A stretch of DNA of 64,000 nucleotides from Apostichopus japonicus. Taxonomy: Eukaryota; Echinodermata; Holothuroidea; Aspidochirotida; Stichopodidae. The stretch covers positions 27,915,611-27,979,610 of the forward strand of contig NC_092576.1 in assembly GCF_037975245.1 (NCBI RefSeq). Reading direction: 5' to 3'. Position numbers and translations under genes: made by a program. The notes under the pieces were generated by a model that ran no database searches, was not told the origin of the DNA, and was given only the letters and a program-made list of their open reading frames with translations. Positions 57,692 to 64,000 of the stretch are shown piece by piece. Each line of letters begins with the position of its first letter. Within the stretch, counting starts at the first letter, position 1.

Positions 57692-58037
57692 CTTAAATTA
57701 TTTAAAGAGAGAGGGACAAGAAACGGAAATTCTTCTTTTTAGACTTTAGTCCAGTCTTGTACTTTACGAAACAAATAACGACGGAATGAAATATATATGT
57801 GCGTGTTAAGCCCTACGAGACTGCTCTTACGCCCGATAAACTACTACACTGAGCCGGTCGCAGTACATAGACAATCTACCGCGCGGATATTGGTACATAA
57901 ATGTAGGCGTGGTTAATTCCAAAACAGCTGATCGTAACGAGATACGACTTCCGGTGCGGGGGAAAATTTCGAATATGTAATTTCCGCTCCCGGTTTCGCG
58001 TGGGGAGTTTAATGACAAATATGGTAGCAACGTGCCG
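57692..58037 (-). promoter_or_regulatory. putative vinculin promoter and 5' UTR
   Basis: This is the single-copy stretch between the start codon and the nearest inserted element. It holds an ETS-type site on the minus strand (ACCGGAAGT, 57947-57955), a CCAAT box on the minus strand (57889-57893), an E-box CAGCTG near 57925 and locally higher GC and CpG content than the introns. No convincing TATA box at a usable distance was seen, which would fit a housekeeping type of promoter. The transcription start is not determined from sequence, and an upstream non-coding exon cannot be excluded. Confidence 0.5.
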
Positions 58038-58045
58038 CTTGTTTC

Positions 58046-58830
58046 CAAGGGCGGCGGAACCGGGGGGGGGGGGCACAGGGGGCACGTGCCCCCCACTTTT
58101 CCTCAGGTCAAAAATGTGCCCTTTTTCTACATACAAATTTCTAATTAAAAAAAGAGTTTACAAAGCGAAACCCACGTCGAATGAAATATTTCGGGAAGTT
58201 TTAAATGTTTACTACCATAGGCGTAGGAGCCCAATTGGATTGGGGGGGGGGGGGGCTGTAACGACGTGCCCGAAAAATATAACCGAAATTTTTCGCGCGC
58301 GTTTTACACATTAATTTGCATATCATATAGGCATGCGTCGGTTATTAAATCACATGCCAATAACATACAATCATTTGCCGTGTTATTACCCTTCCATATT
58401 GCATTTCAAAAATGCCTTGCTATTTTACATTGTGACTTTGTAATAAGCAGAAACCATTTATAGCCTACTATGAATAATGAGTATAGTTTTAATATCCCTT
58501 AACCTACCCCATTCTTTCGTATTTTGACATATTTCATTTGATTTCATGCATGTATCGATCGCGTACGTGTGCAGGGACTTGGACTTTATAATGATTTCAC
58601 CTCATTTTGTCTCGAAAGAAAACTTGTTCCTTGGTTCCCAATTTGCACATTAGATATTGCAGTGCTAGTATGCATTGTTTCCTTGAAGGGGGGGGGGGCG
58701 TTGATGGAGGGATAGAAGTTAGAGTTATAAAGGGTACTAAATATCAGGCTGCATCAGTCCAATCGAATTTCTGCAAAGTGCCCTTCGACGTTGGTGCCCC
58801 CCCAGATTAAAAGTGCTTCCGCCGCCCTTG
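58046..58830. mobile_element. hAT-like element, CAAGGGCGGCGGAA termini
   Basis: A 785-bp element with perfect 14-bp inverted termini and a perfect 8-bp target duplication CTTGTTTC (58038-58045, 58831-58838). It has G-rich runs at 58062, 58241 and 58687 and no transposase ORF. It lies about 350 bp upstream of the vinculin start codon. The middle (GGCGTAGGAGCCCAATTGG, 58219 onwards) may be a nested insertion. Confidence 0.9.
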
Positions 58831-59025
58831 CTTGTTTCTCTATCACTTTTCCCCATTGGGACTATGCTGTAGGGTTAGCGGAATTATTTACGCTTATAAT
58901 CATTTAACCACGTAAGAAATAACCTATTCCACAATGATCTCTCAAACTTAACCATGATATATGTGTGATTGCGCAATATGAATCGCGGCAAGAACAATTG
59001 CACGTGAAAAGGGCAGGGGTGTGGG

Positions 59026-59406
59026 CAGTGGCGGAGCGTCCATACAGTCAGGGGGCGGATGCCCATTGCCCCCCCCCCTGACGGACTCAAATGGACTGCT
59101 GGCGCCCTTTTCAGCTTTTTACCACTTTTTACTTATTCGCGACTATTGACTTTTTTATTGCGCTCTCATAGACTACCTATTTACATTTGTCACATTTTTT
59201 TGGCGATGACACCTATTTATTCTTCGTTTATCTGTACATTAGCAAGGCCCGGAAAGGGTCATTTCCGGCGATCTAGGGAGTATCTTTACTCAAAAATTTC
59301 GGTACGCTCCGCGTCAACTCGTGGTGGCGCTCCGCTTAGATAGTGTCGGAAGCGCCCCTACAGACCATTCTCGCCCCCTTGACCAATACCCCTAGCTCCG
59401 CCACTG
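59026..59406. mobile_element. hAT-like MITE, CAGTGGCGGAGC family, copy 2
   Basis: A 381-bp element with inverted termini CAGTGGCGGAGC and a perfect 8-bp target duplication GGTGTGGG (59018-59025, 59407-59414). Inverted relative to the 55.3-kb copy. Confidence 0.93.
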
Positions 59407-59587
59407 GGTGTGGGGATATATGTTTGGTGGGCGGGATATCGTGTAGCACGTTCTGTGCATCCCCCTGGCTGCACCACGAACAGACAGCGTAAGATCCAGA
59501 TGCGAATCACCGGTAGGGGTACAGGGGACGAATTCCCTGGAAACTCTTGGAAGATTAGCCCCAAACCGCGTGCCGCGCTCTGAAAAA

Positions 59588-60089
59588 GTTAACTTTCCGT
59601 TGCTTGAAAATGACGTTTTCTTCTTGTCGCTACAAAATGCAGACAGTAATGAAACGTGATACCTTGTTATCTTTTATCTAGACATGAGATGTCCACGCTA
59701 TGTACCCTCTGTTATGGGTATTGACCGTAGCTGTATGTACTGACCGTACACAAGTGTCTAATTACCGATGGTAGCAAGCTGTGTGTGTGTATTTTCTGGG
59801 ATCGATGGTGGTGTCTTACTCTTCTGTTACACCTCATTCGAAACTAGGTCAGATTACCGACATTAGACACCAGTGTACAGTCAGTACATACAGCTGCGGT
59901 CAATGCCCACAGCACAGTGTACAAGCGATACATCGATGGACATCTCAGGTCCAACTTAAAGATAACAAGGTATCACGTTTCATTACTGTCTGCATTTTGT
60001 AGCGACACGAACAAAACGTCGCTTGCAAGCAACAGAAAGTTAACTTTTTCAGATGGCCGCACACGGTTTGGGGCAAGTCTTCAATGCCT
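59588..60089. mobile_element. MITE with TTAA site, rearranged copy 2
   Basis: Contains most of the 29.5-kb MITE (CAGCTTGCTACC/GGTAGCAAGCTG, GATAACAAGGTATCACGTTT, AGTCTTCAATGCCT and then TTAA at 60090-60093). Its left half is an inverted copy of part of the right half (AACGTGATACCTTGTTATCT near 59650), so it folds back on itself. The left boundary is uncertain. Confidence 0.75.
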
Positions 60090-61144
60090 TTAAGTGGCAG
60101 GTCAGATTTATCTTGGGGGGCTGAGAGGGTGTGGTTTGGGTGGGCGGCGGAGGCATTCGATTGTGGGGCAATTTCGGAACCGTCTATGGTTGATGTCTTT
60201 AAAGTATAATTGAATATGACATAAACAGATTTCAGATATTCAACTTGCTACCAAGCTACGGTAGTGCCTCTCGTGTATGATAGACACCATATCGCCCATT
60301 TTAATTTTTTTTTTATGAGACGGCGATTTTTTATATCGAAATATGAAGGGTAGCCTGGGGAGACTGGGGAACGAGGGAAATGACTGTCCGGGGCCTTGTG
60401 GCACACCCTACATCGGGGGGGGGGGCGGAGGGTGGGAATGTGTGGCGGGCTCTAGTAATATATATACTTGAAATTTCTGACGCATATTTGGGCTAGAAAT
60501 TCATGAATATTATGAATATATAATTGGATCTACACGTATGGTTGTACCACAATAGCTCCGTTTCAATCTTTTCTTCTGAGGGATTTCAAAAATGGGCGGG
60601 AGGGGGGGGGGGGGGCGTTATAGTTATACCCAAATACCGCTTGAAAGCGTGGCTATGCGCGCAGGCTGCGCTTTCTGCTCGGCAGTGTGGCAATCGTTGT
60701 TGAAGAAGGGAGACGAAAATCCAACCATAATCTTTGCTTATTTTGCATATGGTGAACAGCCCCTCCTTAATATCTTGGTAAATATTTTGCTTAATATGGA
60801 GACTATACATTGTGATTAAAAAGGGGGTTAAAGGGGTTTTCATTTCGTCAGTCTGTGATGTGAAAGTTACAAGAAGACGGATAAGGCTTAACCGTTTGAG
60901 ACTAATGCCATGACAGCGTCATGTTATAAGATCTTCAATCAGTTCAGAAGAGGTAAATATGAAGAAGAAAAAATGAAAAAAAAAAAAAATGAATGAAATC
61001 AGATTTTCCTTAACTATTTTCGGGAAGCAATCCATCACGATAATATTGTTTTATGAAACTGAGCAATTATTATAGTTAAGTCGGATCAGTCTCCTTTTCA
61101 AGAAAATAGATGGCGCTATTGGTAAATATCCTACCCACCATAGA

Positions 61145-61375
61145 TACTGAGACACTTCATGCAGTAGGTAGACATAGCATGACCATAGGCACATTGCCAC
61201 TTGTTGCAGTAGACATAGCATGAGCATAGACACATACACATTTGTTACAGTAGATATAGAAGACTGTAGGCACATAGACACTTGTTTCAGTAGACATAAC
61301 ATAATCATAGACACTTCATGCAGTAGACATAGCATGAGCACAGACACATGCACAACACAGACACATGCACAATTT
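61145..61375. repeat. degenerate tandem repeat, CAGTAGACATAGCATGAGCA
   Basis: About six diverged units of 35-45 bp with GTAGACATAGCATGA and AGACACTT or GACACATG. Confidence 0.85.
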
Positions 61376-63361
61376 TGATAGCTGAGATCTTGGCTTATCC
61401 GTGGCACTTGCAAATTTCCATATCATGACCGTTTAGATTTTGAGCTAGAAGAGGATCTAGTTTAGCATACTGAACCCCCACCCTTCCATCTGCTCGCTCG
61501 GAGTAATCTCAACATTTAACCAAAGATTTTCTAAAATGGTTTATATCACCTTCGATCCTCCCTATTTTCACACCCATCTGTACTTTAAATTATGCTCTTT
61601 CATATACAGGCAGAACAAACGATGACAGCAACTGATAACATACATATTTTCTCTGACAATGGTTAAGCTTTTGAGCGGATGATCACTACTCTAATTGTGC
61701 TACAGTACCTACTGAAAATTCGTTTTGTAACAGAAAAAAAACACCTCAAGCAAAAGTTGCACGGATTACAGTCTTGATGTATTGCAGTGGACTAGGGTTT
61801 CTACAACTAGGAAGTTAAGAAATAAAACTTGAGCAAATTGATTTCTTGCTCGCTTTTGCCATTTATGGATATCCATTCATTTGCTTTCTAGCTGGTAAGG
61901 ACAGAGATGGGTGGGGTGCCGTGGAGGAGGTGGGGGGGGGGGCAGGGAGGCACGGGGGCAGGGGGGGAGGGATACACAGGACGCGGCGAGATGACATGCA
62001 CCTCGTGATTGTAATTGGCACTTGGTGTGTTGACATATACTTGATGTGGTGTGTGTTTACACACAGTTAAGACGCAGTGGGCCCTTGTCGCCAAGGTAAC
62101 AGGGTTATGTCTCAAGGAAGTGAAAACGGCGTTCACATTTCATTAGTTAATACAGCGCCCTCATGTGAAATGTTTCTGTACAAACTAACCCATAGAAAAG
62201 ACCATAGACACATGTATAAGATCTTTTTTTATTTTTTTATTTACAGATATTTGTTGCATTTTGGCAATCCCTCCATTTATGGAGTTTTGAAGAAAGAAAA
62301 AACGACAAGCAAAAGGAAAGAAAAAAACATTATTCATATCTACGTCATATAAAACGCAATTAAAATATGGTTCTGACATGAACATGCAAGAGATTAGTCC
62401 AGCGTTTTGTTGTTTAGTAATTGGAATATCCAAGATTAAGTCGCTAAGAAACGGACGTGTTCAGGTCGAAAATAGGAATGATTTATTTTCAGCTTTTCCT
62501 CGCGTCAAAAGGACGTAATCTTCCTTCGTTATTTATTGAAAATCGGGAAATAAAAACTAAACACGAATACAGGCAAATCTCACTAGATCTTACCCGAAGG
62601 GAGTTGTTCTTACCTCTCTAAATAGTTAATGCATTTCAAATGACATTTACAATGACATTTACATATAACATAGAAACTACATAACAATGATTTTGAATTT
62701 GATCATTTAAAGGTCATATGTAAAAAACGGATTAAACAACACTAAGCTTATGTGAAAGACGATTACATCCATGTGGTTACAATTCGCCCTAAAGCCCTAA
62801 ATATTCAAGAAGTGGTTTTAAGGATTAGTACTATATACAGTACATCGACAGAATGATGAATAAATGAATATTGGGAACAGAATCTCTTGGTCTTCACTTA
62901 TTTTAAGAACATAAACTGCGTTTAAAAGGATCTGTGTATGCTACTTTTGTTGAAGGAATATTCCGTTGGCTGGAAATGTGAAATTTGTATGTGTAAAGAA
63001 ATATATTACACATTGTTACTTGAAAACCCCATCTCAGTGTCTGGTCCCTGTTATTGGTTGGATGGAACAAATTTGGACAAACTAGACCATCTATCTACGA
63101 GTCCATTGGAATCATGGGGTCCCAGTATAAAGGTGGTCTGTATTATTCAAAACGGCAAATTTTATACCAAAAGCTTAAATTTTCTATAATTATCTTCTTG
63201 TTGCTTAATCTTTAGACCTGCATGGATACACATGGAATGTTTGTTTACCTGTCAAGGGTCTTCTGTGTGAAGGTATTTATCTCCTTTTTTTTTTGGCGAT
63301 GAATTATTTTTGAACCTCTGGAAAGAAGTGAGTTAAATATTGTAAGACGTTCATGTGAATG

Positions 63362-63402
63362 GAATGGAATTGAATTGAATTGAATTGAACTGAATTGAAC
63401 TG
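63362..63402. repeat. GAATT pentanucleotide tract
   Basis: About eight GAATT or GAACT units. Confidence 0.9.
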
Positions 63403-63754
63403 ATGACATCATTCACTCCGTGCTAGATTCGTTCACGAAATAAACAACCTAACGCACGATACAATGTTACCGAGTACTACCTCCAGACTATTGTACTCAT
63501 CGCCCTGAGTAAAAAACGACTAATTGTCGTGCTGTAGTAACAAGACATGTAATAATCTATGTAAGTTACGGTGTCTTGGACTAACATACACTATACTTAA
63601 AGAGTATAGTGTTAACAAAGTTATCATGGAAACGTATTACAATAGTTTGAAATACCCTTATGTATCATGTAAGACGTTCATGTGAATTGTATTACAGATA
63701 TTATGAAGTTGTCCTGTAGACAAATCAATCACTCTCTCCTATGGGTCAATAATA

Positions 63755-64000
63755 ATGTTATATAATAACACTATACAATATCATATATCAACACTATACA
63801 ACATAACATATCAACACTGTACAATATAAAGTATCAACACTATACAATATAACATATCAACACTATATAATATTATATATCAACACTATAACAATATGAT
63901 GTATCAACACTTTCTAATAATATATCAACACTATATAATATTATATACCAACACTAGTCAATACAATATATCAACACGATAACAATTTACTATATCAACA
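63755..64000. repeat. degenerate minisatellite, ATATCAACACTATACAATAT
   Basis: About ten units of 22-26 bp; it continues past the right edge. Confidence 0.93.

Larger units (their letters stand above)
48858..57634 (-). other. intron 1 of vinculin
   Basis: About 8.8 kb without supported coding sequence. It contains degenerate tandem repeats (48.9-49.5 kb), a tandem array built on AGGTGCACATATACAGT (50.1-50.7 kb), AAT microsatellites (51.9-52.7 kb), two tandem duplications (53.2-54.2 kb), a 21-bp minisatellite (54.3-54.6 kb) and a hAT-like MITE (55.35-55.71 kb). The remaining sequence is AT-rich and unremarkable. Confidence 0.85.
60094..64000. other. upstream intergenic sequence, no gene recognised
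   Basis: No ORF here shows a known domain or coding-like composition on either strand. It contains G-rich runs (60415-60426, 60602-60615, 61930-61970), a TAGACATAGCATGAG-type repeat (61.15-61.37 kb), a GAATT pentanucleotide tract (63.36-63.40 kb) and a degenerate repeat at the right end. Confidence 0.6.

Overview
This is a eukaryotic, intron-rich, AT-rich window dominated by one gene: vinculin, on the minus strand. It runs from the start codon at 57691 down to the left edge, where the last roughly 50 tail residues fall outside the window. I placed 31 exons by matching conceptual translations to vinculin from family knowledge, and by requiring GT-AG splice sites and continuous reading phase. 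No other intact host gene was found. The organism is not named by the sequence. TTAGGG-type interstitial repeats, LINE 3' ends, hAT-like and TTAA-type elements and many minisatellites suggest a marine invertebrate deuterostome, perhaps an echinoderm; this is inference.

Layout, in transcription order (right to left). 60.1-64 kb: upstream DNA with simple repeats only. 58.0-60.1 kb: three inserted DNA-transposon-like elements. 57.7-58.0 kb: likely promoter and 5' UTR. 57.7-24.7 kb: exons E1-E15, coding for the 716-residue helical head (talin and alpha-catenin binding in other vinculins). The head has two of the roughly 110-residue repeats, not the three of vertebrates. 23.5-8.4 kb: ten further exons (N1-N10), all in-frame phase 0-0 cassettes, rich in Pro, Gln, Ser and His. 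They lie exactly where the proline-rich neck is encoded and together could add 698 residues, 309 of them from one repeat-rich exon. 6.3-4.7 kb: two proline-rich neck exons like those of other vinculins (L1, L2). 3.2 kb to position 1: tail exons T1-T4 (the actin and lipid-binding bundle).

The cassette neck is the main discovery candidate. It suggests a vinculin whose linker length and adaptor-binding motifs ([11 protein letters not shown]) could be tuned by alternative splicing. Other points of interest are an intronic array that repeats a full branch point, acceptor and donor, a duplicated partial copy of exon E15, and a TTAA-flanked element with a THAP-domain ORF that landed inside a minisatellite.

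The introns otherwise hold minisatellites, microsatellites, LINE 3' remnants and MITEs. Coordinates of repeats are approximate unless target-site duplications are given. All protein identities come from reading translations; no search was run.
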